Assembly (NCBI RefSeq): GCF_048269205.1 | Contig: NZ_JBLXJC010000001.1 | Span: 806,001-870,000, forward strand | From: Emcibacter sp048269205 | GTDB lineage: Bacteria; Pseudomonadota; Alphaproteobacteria; Sphingomonadales; Emcibacteraceae | Direction: 5' to 3' | DNA: 64,000 bases | Part shown: positions 9,050-17,384 of the stretch, piece after piece | Layout of the letters: every line of letters starts with the position of its first letter | Position numbering within the stretch: the first letter of the stretch is position 1 | The notes under the pieces: model-generated | Told to the model about the DNA's origin: nothing | What the model saw: only the letters and a program-made list of their open reading frames with translations | Database searches by the model: none | Translations under genes and position numbers: made by a program

Positions 9050-9391
9050 ATGAGCATCCTTTTGTTCAGGATAATGTCCCGGGAGGACTGGAGACAGTTT
9101 CAGTCATCGGGCATTTTTGCCGGTTCCGGTCTGGACCGGGCCGACGGCTTTATCCATCTTTCCACAAAACATCAGGTCAGCGGAACTCTTCAGAGGTATT
9201 TTCAGGGTAGGGATGATCAGGTTCTGGTCTCTCTTGATCCGGAAAAACTGGAGTCGAACCTGCTGAAATGGGAAATTTCACGGGACAATGAAAAATTTCC
9301 CCATTATTATGCGGACCTGCCCCTGGGGGCTGTGGGTCATGCCCATGACCTGAAACTTGATCGAAACGGTAAGCATATTATTCCGCTCTGA
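9050..9391 (+). CDS. DUF952 family protein
   Basis: A 113-aa protein of unknown function. The family-typical features are the N-terminal LLFRIMSREDW, the motif DGFIHLSTKHQV near residues 34-45 and the C-terminal FPHYYADLPLGAV. The FIHLST block resembles the fold of ADP-ribosyl-transferase-like small proteins, but no activity is established. It lies eight bases before pyrD. The DUF952-pyrD pairing recurs in Alphaproteobacteria, so co-expression is likely. Confidence 0.85.
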   Translation: MSILLFRIMSREDWRQFQSSGIFAGSGLDRADGFIHLSTKHQVSGTLQRYFQGRDDQVLVSLDPEKLESNLLKWEISRDNEKFPHYYADLPLGAVGHAHDLKLDRNGKHIIPL

Positions 9392-9399
9392 GGCTCTGA

Positions 9400-10470
9400 A
9401 TGGATATTTTTTCTCTGGCAAAACCCCTGTTATTTGCTCTTTCGCCGGAGACCGCCCATGGTCTTGTCATCAGGCTGCTTAAAGCCGGACTGGTTCCCTC
9501 CGCACATGAAAGGGATGATGACGCCCTCCGGACGAAGCTGTGGGGGCTTGAATTTCCCAATCCTGTTGGATTGGCTGCCGGCTTTGACAAAAATGCCGAG
9601 GTAGCGGACGCCATGCTGGCCCAGGGTTTTGGGTTTGTGGAAACCGGCACGGTAACGCCACGGCCGCAACCGGGGAACGAAAAACCCCGTATTTTTCGGC
9701 TGGAGAAGGATCTGGCGGTTATCAACAGGCTGGGTTTCAATAACAGGGGGCTCGAGGCTTATATGGCCCGTCTGGCGCGCCGGCGGGGTTTGGGCAAGCC
9801 GGGAATCGTCGGGGCAAATATCGGGGCCAACAAGGACAGTGATGATCCCATACAGGATTATGTCACCGGGCTGGACCGGCTGTTGTCCTATGCGGACTAT
9901 TTCACCGTAAATATTTCCTCGCCCAATACGCCGGGTCTCAGGAAGCTGCAGGGCAGGGAGGCTTTGGACGAACTGTTGACCAGGCTTGTGGCGACCCGGG
10001 AAGCCGCCCTGAACCGGCTAAGCGTGGTGCCGCCCCTGCTGGTCAAGATTGCGCCGGACCTGGATGAGGCTGAAAAGCGGGATATTGCCGACATCATCGT
10101 CAAGCACAAGGTTGATGGGCTCATTGTCAGCAACACCACCATCGGCTTCAGGGAGCAGCTCAGGTCATCTCACCGGGAGGAAACCGGAGGTCTGAGCGGA
10201 CAACCTCTTTTCGAATTTTCCACTGCCGTTCTCGCCGATATGTACCGGCTGACGGAGGGAAAAATTCCTCTGATAGGGGTCGGCGGGGTCAGCAACGGTC
10301 GTCAGGCCTATGAGAAAATCAGGGCCGGGGCGTCACTGATACAGCTCTATTCGGCGCTCATCTATCATGGTCCCGGACTGGTCGGCACCATAAAGAAAGA
10401 GTTGCTGGAATGTCTTCGCAGGGATGGATATTCGGAAATATCACAGGCGGTAGGGGCAGCCCACAGGTAA
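9400..10470 (+). CDS. pyrD: Dihydroorotate dehydrogenase (quinone), class 2
   Basis: FMN enzyme of pyrimidine synthesis that oxidises dihydroorotate to orotate and passes electrons to membrane quinone. At 356 aa it has the N-terminal amphipathic membrane-association helix of class 2 enzymes. It also has NPVGLAAGFDKNAE near 50, the loop NISSPNTPGLR near 170-180 with the serine base, and the phosphate-binding IGVGGVSNGRQAYEKIRAGA near 287-306. No glutamine-type class 1B features are seen. It converges with bfr. Confidence 0.96.
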   Translation: MDIFSLAKPLLFALSPETAHGLVIRLLKAGLVPSAHERDDDALRTKLWGLEFPNPVGLAAGFDKNAEVADAMLAQGFGFVETGTVTPRPQPGNEKPRIFRLEKDLAVINRLGFNNRGLEAYMARLARRRGLGKPGIVGANIGANKDSDDPIQDYVTGLDRLLSYADYFTVNISSPNTPGLRKLQGREALDELLTRLVATREAALNRLSVVPPLLVKIAPDLDEAEKRDIADIIVKHKVDGLIVSNTTIGFREQLRSSHREETGGLSGQPLFEFSTAVLADMYRLTEGKIPLIGVGGVSNGRQAYEKIRAGASLIQLYSALIYHGPGLVGTIKKELLECLRRDGYSEISQAVGAAHR

Positions 10471-10494
10471 GGCGGGCTGCCTGCCGGTTGCGGA

Positions 10495-10974
10495 TCAGTC
10501 GTCGTCGTCTTTCATCATGGACTGCAGGTAATTCTGTTCGCCTACCTTGTCCATCAGGCTGAGGTTGGTTTCCAGCCAGTCCACATGTTCTTCCTCGGAC
10601 TCAAGGATGTCTTCCAGAAGTTCCCGGGTGATATAGTCCTTGACGGATTCACAATAGGGGATCGCTTCGCGAAGGTCCTTTATGGCATCGATTTCCAGGG
10701 CCAGGTCGCCCTCAAAAATTTCGCGTACGTTTTCGCCTATTCTCAGGGTATCCAGGCTTTGCAGATTGGGCAGGCCTTCCAGAAACAGGATTCGTTTGGT
10801 CAATTCGTCCGCATGTTTCATCTCGTCAATGGATTCCTCATACTCATGCTCTTCCAGGGCCTTGAGGCCCCAGTCGCCTAACATGCGGCTGTGCAGGAAG
10901 TACTGGTTGATGGCCGTCAGTTCGTTTTTGAGGACCTTGTTGAGATGTTCGATGACTTTTTTATCGCCCTGCAT
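10495..10974 (-). CDS. bfr: Bacterioferritin
   Basis: Haem-containing iron-storage ferritin of 159 aa. Ferroxidase-centre ligands are present: Glu18 in LKNELTAINQYF, Glu and His in DEMKHADEL near 50-54, and EEEHVDWLE near 127-134. Met52, the haem ligand, is also present in DEMKHADEL. The acidic tail (DDDD) is longer than in E. coli. A clear AGGAG precedes the ATG. A Fur-box-like sequence lies 88 bp upstream at 11062-11080. The partner ferredoxin gene is the next gene upstream on the same strand. Confidence 0.96.
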   Translation of the reverse strand: MQGDKKVIEHLNKVLKNELTAINQYFLHSRMLGDWGLKALEEHEYEESIDEMKHADELTKRILFLEGLPNLQSLDTLRIGENVREIFEGDLALEIDAIKDLREAIPYCESVKDYITRELLEDILESEEEHVDWLETNLSLMDKVGEQNYLQSMMKDDDD

Positions 10975-11061
10975 TTTTTTGCTCCTGATCTAATGGTTGC
11001 AAAAGTATACAGCGACTGGCGGTATCAGTCAACTTATTGATTTTATTGGGCTTTTGATTTT

Positions 11062-11080
11062 GATAATGAAAAACATTCTC
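11062..11080. promoter_or_regulatory. Fur-box-like site upstream of bfr
   Basis: GATAATGAAAAACATTCTC matches the classical Fur consensus GATAATGATAATCATTATC at 16 of 19 positions by direct comparison. It lies between the bfd stop and the bfr start, about 88 bp before bfr. Regulation by the Fur protein encoded at 1452 is an inference. Confidence 0.6.
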
Positions 11081-11094
11081 AGCGGAATGGTGTG

Positions 11095-11280
11095 TCAGGC
11101 GACCTGACAGGAGCGGCTTTCTTCGTCCAGAAGGTCCAGTGCACGGCACATGCACTGCCCGCATTGCAGCTCTACGCCCATGCTTTCGTAAAAGTCGGAG
11201 ACGTGTGTATCCGGCGCACAGTCCCTTGCAGCCTGGCGTACAGTGGATTCTTTGAGGGCGTTACAAATGCAAATATACAT
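11095..11280 (-). CDS. bfd: Bacterioferritin-associated ferredoxin-like [2Fe-2S] protein
   Basis: A 61-aa BFD-like protein. Bfd donates electrons to bacterioferritin to release stored iron. The four cluster cysteines are in MYICICNA (Cys4, Cys6) and LQCGQCMC (about Cys41 and Cys44), the C-x-C...C-x2-C spacing of the family. I chose the internal ATG giving MYICIC as the start. An upstream in-frame extension would add 18 residues not found in the family and would run into the promoter region. It is encoded directly upstream of bfr on the same strand, as its role predicts. Confidence 0.9.
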   Translation of the reverse strand: MYICICNALKESTVRQAARDCAPDTHVSDFYESMGVELQCGQCMCRALDLLDEESRSCQVA

Positions 11281-11335
11281 TCCGAATCTCCTAAGCGATG
11301 GAAATATGATCATGTAAGTAAGAATTATTGTCAAC

Positions 11336-11354
11336 TAAAATAATAATCACTCTC
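11336..11354. promoter_or_regulatory. Possible second Fur-like site upstream of bfd
   Basis: TAAAATAATAATCACTCTC matches the Fur consensus at 14 of 19 positions. It lies beside a TTGACA hexamer on the minus strand (11334-11329) that could be the -35 of bfd. No good -10 is obvious, so the promoter assignment is tentative. Confidence 0.3.
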
Positions 11355-11439
11355 AATAGCTTTCGCAGCTATTCTTGCCTGCCCGGTCTGGATTTTTATT
11401 TTCTTTCAGCTATATAAGGGACAACAGCAGGAGGAAAAT

Positions 11440-11790
11440 ATGACGGTAACCATTTATCATAATCCCCGGTGTAGCAAGTCCCGCCAGACCCTGGCTTTGC
11501 TTGAAGAGCAGGGAATCGCGCCGGAAGTGGTGGAATATCTGAACGATGTTCCCACCAGGGAGCAGCTTGCCGATATTCTGAAAATGCTTGGCCTGTCTTC
11601 TGCCCGTGACCTGATGCGCAAAAAGGAAGCGGAATACAAGGAAAATGGTCTGGATGACGAAAGCCTGAGCGAGGACCAGCTTCTTGAGGCCATGACCCGG
11701 CATCCCAAACTTATCGAGCGACCCATTGTGGTCAAGGGCGGCAAGGCGGCGATCGGCCGTCCGCCGGAATCCGTGCTTGAAATTCTCTGA
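11440..11790 (+). CDS. arsC: ArsC-like arsenate reductase (glutaredoxin type)
   Basis: A 116-aa thioredoxin-fold protein of the ArsC/Spx group. The catalytic cysteine is Cys11 in YHNPRCSKSRQTLALL. The family RPIVV motif (ERPIVVKGGKAAIGRP) near 89-105 supplies the oxyanion-binding arginine. Family members reduce arsenate to arsenite with glutaredoxin and glutathione. The E. coli YfgD branch has this sequence pattern but a less certain role, and no arsenite pump or ArsR lies beside it. It has a good AGGAGGA ribosome site. Confidence 0.85.
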   Translation: MTVTIYHNPRCSKSRQTLALLEEQGIAPEVVEYLNDVPTREQLADILKMLGLSSARDLMRKKEAEYKENGLDDESLSEDQLLEAMTRHPKLIERPIVVKGGKAAIGRPPESVLEIL

Positions 11791-11802
11791 TCCGGGTTTT
11801 TT

Positions 11803-13155
11803 CTATCCGTGAAGGCCGCCTTTGTGGGCGGCCTTTTCCAGTTTGGGGTAATGGAAAGCCAGGGTTATGGCCCGCATAACCAGAAAGGCCGTATAGCTGA
11901 ACCACAGACCGTGATTACCCCAGAGCGGCAGGCTAATCCACAAACACAGCGCATAGAAAAGAACCGACAGGAGCATGCTGTTGCGCATGTGGCCGCCGGC
12001 GGTGGCGCCGATAAAGATACCATCGAACAGAAAGCTCCAGACGGAAAAAAGCGGCAACAGGATTAACCAGATCAAATAGGTGCCGGCTTCGGCGCGTATA
12101 TTTTCGATATTGGTGAGCAGGGAAATGATTGCCTCGCCCGTAACGGCATAAACCAGGGTCAGGGCGACCGCGGCATAGAGGGCGAATTTTCCGGCAACCA
12201 GGGACGCCTGGCGCAGGGCGGCCGGATTTTTTCGGCCTGTTTCCCGGCCGACCAGTATTTCAGCTGCCTGGGCAAAGCCGTCCAGGCCATAGGAGGTGGC
12301 CATCTGCAGGTTCATCAGGATGGCATTGGCGGCCAGTACGGCGCTGCCGAACCGGGAGCCGAGTATGGTAAAGCTGGCCATGGCAACCATCAGGCACAGG
12401 GTGCGGATAAATATATCCCGGTTAAGTTTCAGCAGGCGGACCAGGCCGTCGCGGTCAAGGACCTCTGCAAGCGCCGCCTTGTCGAAGGGTGAGGCATTGA
12501 ACAGGCGCCGGTAGTGGCGGTAAATCAGAAACAGGGACATCAATGCGGCCAGGAATTCCGCCAGTGCGGTGCCCAGACCGACCCCGTCCACATCCATGCC
12601 TTCGCCATAAACCAGATAGAAATTGAGGACGATGTTGGTCACATTCATGAAGACCTGGACAATCAGCGCATCCTTGGCCCGGTGCATGCCCAGAAGCCAG
12701 CCGACGGCAACGAAGTTGAACAGGGCGAAAGGCGCACCGTAAATGCGCAGACTGAAATAGCCGTCTGCCAGCCGTTCCACATGGGCCTCCGCCTCAGTCA
12801 GCTGGAAGGCGATCTGGGTGATGGCCGGCTGGAGCAGGATCAGCAGAATACCGATGACGAAAGCGAGCAGGGTGGCCCGCAGCATGACGACACTGCCTTC
12901 AGATGCGTCCTCGCGGCCGTAGGCCTGGGCGGCGAAGCCGGTGGTGGCCATGCGCAGGAAGTTGAAGCCGTTGTAGAGGATGCCGAAAATCATGGTGCCG
13001 ATGGCCAGTGCCGCGAGAAATTCCGGTCCCTCCAGATGGCCCATGATGAAACTGTCCGCCAGTCCCAGCAGGGGAATGGACAGGTTGGCCAATATCGACG
13101 GGACGGCAATGGCCCACATGTCCCGGCTTAGTCTTTGGGTTTCCATGCCGGTCAT
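11803..13155 (-). CDS. MATE-family efflux transporter (DinF/NorM-like)
   Basis: Inner-membrane multidrug/toxin extrusion protein of 450 aa with about 12 membrane helices in two repeats. It begins with the typical DMWAIAVPSILANLSIPLLG (residues about 11-30). The family would export organic cations using a sodium or proton gradient; the substrate cannot be predicted. The composition resembles the DinF branch. The 3' end carries the stem of a shared terminator with arsC. The start has no obvious ribosome site, and Met4 is an alternative start. Confidence 0.9.
   Translation of the reverse strand: MTGMETQRLSRDMWAIAVPSILANLSIPLLGLADSFIMGHLEGPEFLAALAIGTMIFGILYNGFNFLRMATTGFAAQAYGREDASEGSVVMLRATLLAFVIGILLILLQPAITQIAFQLTEAEAHVERLADGYFSLRIYGAPFALFNFVAVGWLLGMHRAKDALIVQVFMNVTNIVLNFYLVYGEGMDVDGVGLGTALAEFLAALMSLFLIYRHYRRLFNASPFDKAALAEVLDRDGLVRLLKLNRDIFIRTLCLMVAMASFTILGSRFGSAVLAANAILMNLQMATSYGLDGFAQAAEILVGRETGRKNPAALRQASLVAGKFALYAAVALTLVYAVTGEAIISLLTNIENIRAEAGTYLIWLILLPLFSVWSFLFDGIFIGATAGGHMRNSMLLSVLFYALCLWISLPLWGNHGLWFSYTAFLVMRAITLAFHYPKLEKAAHKGGLHG
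11812..11835. terminator. Hairpin terminator between arsC and the MATE gene
   Basis: Stem AAGGCCGCC / GGCGGCCTT with a 6-base loop, followed by TT. It overlaps the last codons of the convergent MATE gene and could serve both directions. Confidence 0.6.
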
Positions 13156-13453
13156 ATTAGTTGAATATTTACGGAAAGAAACGAAATTAGATATCTGGTT
13201 TTCCGCTACGGGATGTTGCCTGGATAAGCACAGCCGTTAAGGGTAAAAAACATATAAAACACAAAAAAAATGTATATAAAAATATTTTACATTAAATCTT
13301 GAAAAAATTGTTTTCGTGCTTTAATGAGCATAGTGAGTAGAAATACCGGTTGGTATAGGTATGAGTTATATTGCTTTCCGGGCAGTTTGCCCATATATCA
13401 GAGACATAAAAAACGGGTCTCTGGTGGGGAGACAATGGAACAAGGATTTGAAA
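13156..13453. other. Divergent intergenic region between the MATE gene and korA
   Basis: About 300 bp without a supported gene. It is markedly AT-rich from 13240 to 13330, with runs of A and ATATAAAA. It probably holds the promoters of both neighbours. An open frame from 13361 joins korA in frame, but its residues do not resemble the family and the ribosome site points to 13454. No repeats or RNA gene were recognised. Confidence 0.5.
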
Positions 13454-15328
13454 ATGAACGGGCAAGCTACCGCTGCTTTGGGAAATGAGACCCTTGAGGA
13501 AATGGAATCCGTAGTCGTCCGGTTCGCCGGGGACTCCGGTGACGGGATGCAGCTGACCGGGACACAGTTCTCGGTGGCTACGGCCCTTGAGGGAAGTGAC
13601 TTGTCCACTTTCCCGGACTTTCCTGCCGAAATACGCGCCCCTGTCGGAACGACTTTCGGGGTGTCCGCATTTCAGATTAATTTCGGATCGGTCGAGGTTT
13701 CCACCGCGGGCGACGCGCCTGACGTGCTGGTGGCCATGAACCCGGCGGCGCTGAAGGTAAATATTGCCAACCTGAAACAGGGTGGCCTGGTGCTGGTTGA
13801 TGAGTCCGCTTTTAATGCCAAGAATCTGAGCAAGGCGGGCTATGAAGCCAACCCCCTCGAGGATGGTTCACTGGGAGCCTTCCGGGTCGAAAAAATCGAT
13901 ATCAGCAAGATGACCCTTGAGGCGGTGAAGGAATTCGGCCTGGGCAACAAGGATGCGCTGCGCTGTAAGAACATGTGGACCCTGGGGCTTGTGCTCTGGA
14001 TGTTTGGCCGCAAGCGCCAGCCGATCATTGACTGGCTCAATGAAAAATTCGCCAAAAAGCCTGAAGTGGCCGATGCAAATATCGCGGCGCTCAATGCCGG
14101 CCATGCTTATGGCGAAACGGTAGAGATATCCGGCAACATCCGCCAGTGTCATGTGGGAAAATTCCAGGAAGAACCGGGTGAATATCGTACCGTCAACGGT
14201 AACCAGGCCCTGTCCTGGGGGTTGCTGGCCGGATCACAGCTGGCTGACCTTCAGCTTGTGCTGGGGTCCTATCCCATTACACCCGCTTCGCCGTTGTTGC
14301 ACACCCTGTCCGGCCTCAAGGACTTTGGCGTGGTCACCTTCCAGGCGGAAGACGAGATTGCTGCAGTCTGTGGCGCCATCGGAGCGTCCTTTGCCGGTGG
14401 CCTCGGCATTACCTCCAGCTCCGGCCCGGGAATTGCGCTCAAGACCGAGGCGATCGGTCTGGCCATCAGTACCGAGCTACCGCTCGTGATTGTGGATATC
14501 CAGAGGGCGGGACCGTCAACCGGCCTGCCGACAAAAACCGAACAGTCCGATCTGTTCCAGGCGGTCTGGGGCAGAAACGGTGATGCGCCGCTGGTGGTGT
14601 TGTCCACCTCCAGTTCAGCGGATTGTTTCGAAGTGGGTGTAGAGGCGGTGCGCCTGGCCACTAAATATATGACACCGGTGATTGTTCTGTCCGACGGTTA
14701 CATCGCCAATGCGGCGGAGCCCTGGAAGATTCCCGATGTGGACGAGTTTGAACCTTTCCCGGTGAAATTCCATACCGAGAAAGAAGGCTTCCACCCGTTC
14801 CTGCGTGATCCGGAAACCCTGGCCCGTGTCTGGGCCAAGCCGGGAACCGAGGGCCTGATGCACAGGATTGGCGGGATCGAGAAGAGCTATGACAGCGGTC
14901 ATATTTCCTATGATCCGGAAAACCACCAGAAAATGACCGACACCCGGCGGCTGAAGATCGGCGGTATCGCCAATGACATTCCCGAGCAGGAAGTGTCCAC
15001 TGGCGTGAAAGGCGGCAAACTGGCGGTGGTCGGCTGGGGGTCAACCCGCGGCGCCATCCACCAGGCGGTTCAGAAAGCACGTACCGAAGGCCATGACGTG
15101 TCCCATATCCATATCCGGAATATCTGGCCACTGCCGCGGAATCTGGAAGAACTTCTCAAATCCTATGACAAAGTCATCGTGGCGGAAATGAATGTGGGGC
15201 AACTGAACACACTGCTGAAAAGCCAGTATCTTCTCGACACCACCTCTTTGTCCAAGGTCACCGGCCAGCCGTTCAAGATTGCCGAGATTGAGGAGGCCAT
15301 CCATAAAGCCCTGGGAGCAGGAAAATGA
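13454..15328 (+). CDS. korA: 2-oxoacid:ferredoxin oxidoreductase, fused gamma-alpha subunit
   Basis: Catalyses reversible CoA-dependent oxidative decarboxylation of a 2-oxoacid, most likely 2-oxoglutarate, with ferredoxin as acceptor. The 624-aa protein starts with the gamma domain (VVRFAGDSGDGMQLTG, residues about 20-35; domain to about 200). The alpha pyrimidine-binding domain follows (GSYPITPASPLLHTL, about 270-285) and then the C-terminal domain II. The start at 13454 is chosen because AAGGA precedes it with 7-base spacing; a longer frame from 13361 lacks family similarity. It overlaps korB by ATGA. No separate ferredoxin-like delta subunit is present. Confidence 0.92.
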   Translation: MNGQATAALGNETLEEMESVVVRFAGDSGDGMQLTGTQFSVATALEGSDLSTFPDFPAEIRAPVGTTFGVSAFQINFGSVEVSTAGDAPDVLVAMNPAALKVNIANLKQGGLVLVDESAFNAKNLSKAGYEANPLEDGSLGAFRVEKIDISKMTLEAVKEFGLGNKDALRCKNMWTLGLVLWMFGRKRQPIIDWLNEKFAKKPEVADANIAALNAGHAYGETVEISGNIRQCHVGKFQEEPGEYRTVNGNQALSWGLLAGSQLADLQLVLGSYPITPASPLLHTLSGLKDFGVVTFQAEDEIAAVCGAIGASFAGGLGITSSSGPGIALKTEAIGLAISTELPLVIVDIQRAGPSTGLPTKTEQSDLFQAVWGRNGDAPLVVLSTSSSADCFEVGVEAVRLATKYMTPVIVLSDGYIANAAEPWKIPDVDEFEPFPVKFHTEKEGFHPFLRDPETLARVWAKPGTEGLMHRIGGIEKSYDSGHISYDPENHQKMTDTRRLKIGGIANDIPEQEVSTGVKGGKLAVVGWGSTRGAIHQAVQKARTEGHDVSHIHIRNIWPLPRNLEELLKSYDKVIVAEMNVGQLNTLLKSQYLLDTTSLSKVTGQPFKIAEIEEAIHKALGAGK

Positions 15329-16341
15329 CGGAACAGGTAAAACTGAAAGCAAAGGACTTTGCCACTGACCAGGAAGTACGCTGGTGTCCGGGCTGCGGCG
15401 ATTATGCTATTCTCAAAGGTGTGCAGAGCGCGCTCGCCAATATTGGCGCCACACCCCACAATACGGTGTTTGTTTCCGGGATTGGTTGCTCCTCACGTTT
15501 CCCCTACTACATGGAAACCTATGGGTTCCATACCATTCACGGCCGTGCCCCCGCCTTTGCTACCGGTGTCAAGCTGACCAATCCTGACCTGGATGTGTGG
15601 CTGGTGACCGGTGATGGTGACGGGCTCAGCATCGGCGGCAATCATACCATGCATGTGATCCGCCGTAATCTGGATGTGCAGATTCTGCTGTTCAACAATG
15701 AAATTTATGGCCTGACCAAGGGACAGTATTCACCCACGTCGAAGGTGGGCACTCATACGCCGTCCACACCGATGGGATCGGTGGATGCACCGCTGGTCCC
15801 CTGCCATTTTGCGCTGGGTGCCGGTGCCCGCTTCATTGCCCGCGGGGTGGATACGGATCTCAAGAGCCTGCCTGGTATCCTTGCCCGGGCCAAGGAGCAC
15901 AAAGGCGCATCCTTCATCGAGATTTACCAGAATTGTATCGTCTATAACGACAAGACTTTCGACCATTTTACCGACAAGAAGGTGGCTGCCGATCGCCAGC
16001 TGCATGCGGTACATGGTGAAAAACTGATTTTCGGGAAAGAACGGAACCGAGGTGTGATCTTCAATGCTGAAACCATGGGTCTGGAAGTGGTGACCATCGG
16101 TGAAAACGGGATCACCGAGGATGATATCCTGGTCCATGACGAAACCAATCTCAATCTTGCTCGCCTGCTCGTGGACATTCACGGTACGGATGTGCCCGTG
16201 GTTGTCGGGGTGATTTACTGCAATCCCGCGGAAAGTTATGAGACGGCCGTCCACAACCAGATCAATGACGCCAAGGCGGCCAATCCGAAACCGTCATTGA
16301 ACGCGCTTTTACGCAAGGGACGGACCTGGACCGTGGAGTAA
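15325..16341 (+). CDS. korB: 2-oxoacid:ferredoxin oxidoreductase, beta subunit
   Basis: TPP-binding subunit of 338 aa, partner of KorA. The thiamine-diphosphate/magnesium motif is GDGDGLSIGGNH near 94-105, followed by NNEIYGLTKGQYSPTS near 121-136. Cysteines for the single 4Fe-4S cluster include RWCPGCGDY near 18-26 and IGCSSR near 54-59. The length and two-subunit organisation match the KorAB type of aerobic bacteria rather than the four-subunit archaeal enzyme. The start overlaps korA by four bases. A terminator follows at 16367. Confidence 0.93.
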   Translation: MTEQVKLKAKDFATDQEVRWCPGCGDYAILKGVQSALANIGATPHNTVFVSGIGCSSRFPYYMETYGFHTIHGRAPAFATGVKLTNPDLDVWLVTGDGDGLSIGGNHTMHVIRRNLDVQILLFNNEIYGLTKGQYSPTSKVGTHTPSTPMGSVDAPLVPCHFALGAGARFIARGVDTDLKSLPGILARAKEHKGASFIEIYQNCIVYNDKTFDHFTDKKVAADRQLHAVHGEKLIFGKERNRGVIFNAETMGLEVVTIGENGITEDDILVHDETNLNLARLLVDIHGTDVPVVVGVIYCNPAESYETAVHNQINDAKAANPKPSLNALLRKGRTWTVE

Positions 16342-16366
16342 TCCACAGTTTCGTTCAGCACAGAAA

Positions 16367-16396
16367 GCGCCGGTTCATTTGGGCCGGCGTTTTTTT
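16367..16396 (+). terminator. Rho-independent terminator after korAB
   Basis: Stem CGCCGG / CCGGCG with a 10-base loop followed by seven T residues (16390-16396). Confidence 0.75.
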
Positions 16397-16461
16397 ATCT
16401 GTGAAGGTTTTCTGCGCTCCCTGCGTATTATCCCTTGAGACCGGGCGTGATATAAGACCTA

Positions 16462-17061
16462 ATGGTCGCGACGATTAATAGTGAACGACGGAGATCGGAC
16501 ATAGAGGACGAGGAACTGATCCTGCGGATCGGTGAAGGTGACCGCACGGCCTACAAGATGCTGATGGAGCGCCATCTGCGTCTGAACCTTGCCTTTGCCA
16601 CCCGTCTGCTGGGCAATGCCCATGAGGCGGAGGATGTGATGCAGGAAGCGTTCGTCAGGGTCTGGAAGCACGCGGGCAACTGGGATCCGTCACGCAAGAC
16701 AAAATTTACCACCTGGTTTTACCGGGTCGTGACGAACCTGTGCCTGGATGTGAAACGGAAACGTCGCCCATCCGTGGATCTGGGGGAAGCGGTGGAGATA
16801 GAAGACGGCGGTTTGGGGGCTGACGGTATTCTGGAGGAAAAGCAGCGCGCCGGGCGGATTGCCGAAGCGCTTGAAAGGTTGCCGGATCGTCAAAAAGCAG
16901 CGCTGGTGCTGTGCTACCTGCAGGGAAGGTCGAACAGGGAAGCTGCGGAAGTTCTGGATGTTTCCGTTAATGCCCTGGAGGCTTTGCTGGTCAGGGGGCG
17001 GCGGAAATTGGGGGAAATTTTGTCGAGGGAGAAAAATGACCTCCTTGAGGAGACAGAGTGA
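16462..17061 (+). CDS. ECF-type RNA polymerase sigma factor
   Basis: A 199-aa sigma-70 family factor with region 2 (about 22-90, including NLAFATRLLGNAHEAEDVMQEAF and TWFYRVVTNLCLDVKR) and region 4 (about 130-185, LPDRQKAALVLCYLQGRSNREAAEVL). Regions 1 and 3 are missing, as in ECF factors. There is no ribosome site before the ATG. It overlaps the next gene by ATGA, so the three genes 16462-17899 form one operon. The products of the next two genes suggest control by an envelope or metal signal. Confidence 0.9.
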   Translation: MVATINSERRRSDIEDEELILRIGEGDRTAYKMLMERHLRLNLAFATRLLGNAHEAEDVMQEAFVRVWKHAGNWDPSRKTKFTTWFYRVVTNLCLDVKRKRRPSVDLGEAVEIEDGGLGADGILEEKQRAGRIAEALERLPDRQKAALVLCYLQGRSNREAAEVLDVSVNALEALLVRGRRKLGEILSREKNDLLEETE

Positions 17062-17384
17062 TGAATGACAAAGACCTGAAAGATTATCTGGAGCTTTACG
17101 GCCGTTTCAGCCAGCCGGAACCTTCGGCGGAACTGACAGACCGGCTTCTGCGGATCCCCGGCGAGGTGGAGCAGGCACCGGTTCCCCTGCTTAAAGTGAT
17201 CAGGGAAAGGCAATTTTGGAACTTTTTTGTCCCGCGCCTGGCCGGCCTGGCCTTTGCCTGCGCCGCAGGCATTTATTTTGGGATGCCGGCAGATACGTCT
17301 GGTGATGACGCGGGATATGAAATGGTTGTGGACGATTATATAACGCTGGGCGACGAGATCTTCGGGCAGGAGGATGTAGGCTGA
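17058..17384 (+). CDS. Small single-pass membrane protein, candidate anti-sigma factor
   Basis: A 108-aa protein I do not recognise by family. It has a cytoplasmic-looking N-terminal half (about 60 residues) and one membrane segment (LAGLAFACAAGIYFGM, about 68-83). The short acidic tail would be periplasmic. The zinc anti-sigma HxxxCxxC motif is absent. Its position is directly between an ECF sigma gene and a Spy/CnrX-like gene, overlapping both. This position and its topology make an anti-sigma role likely, but this is inference from context. Confidence 0.55.
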   Translation: MMNDKDLKDYLELYGRFSQPEPSAELTDRLLRIPGEVEQAPVPLLKVIRERQFWNFFVPRLAGLAFACAAGIYFGMPADTSGDDAGYEMVVDDYITLGDEIFGQEDVG

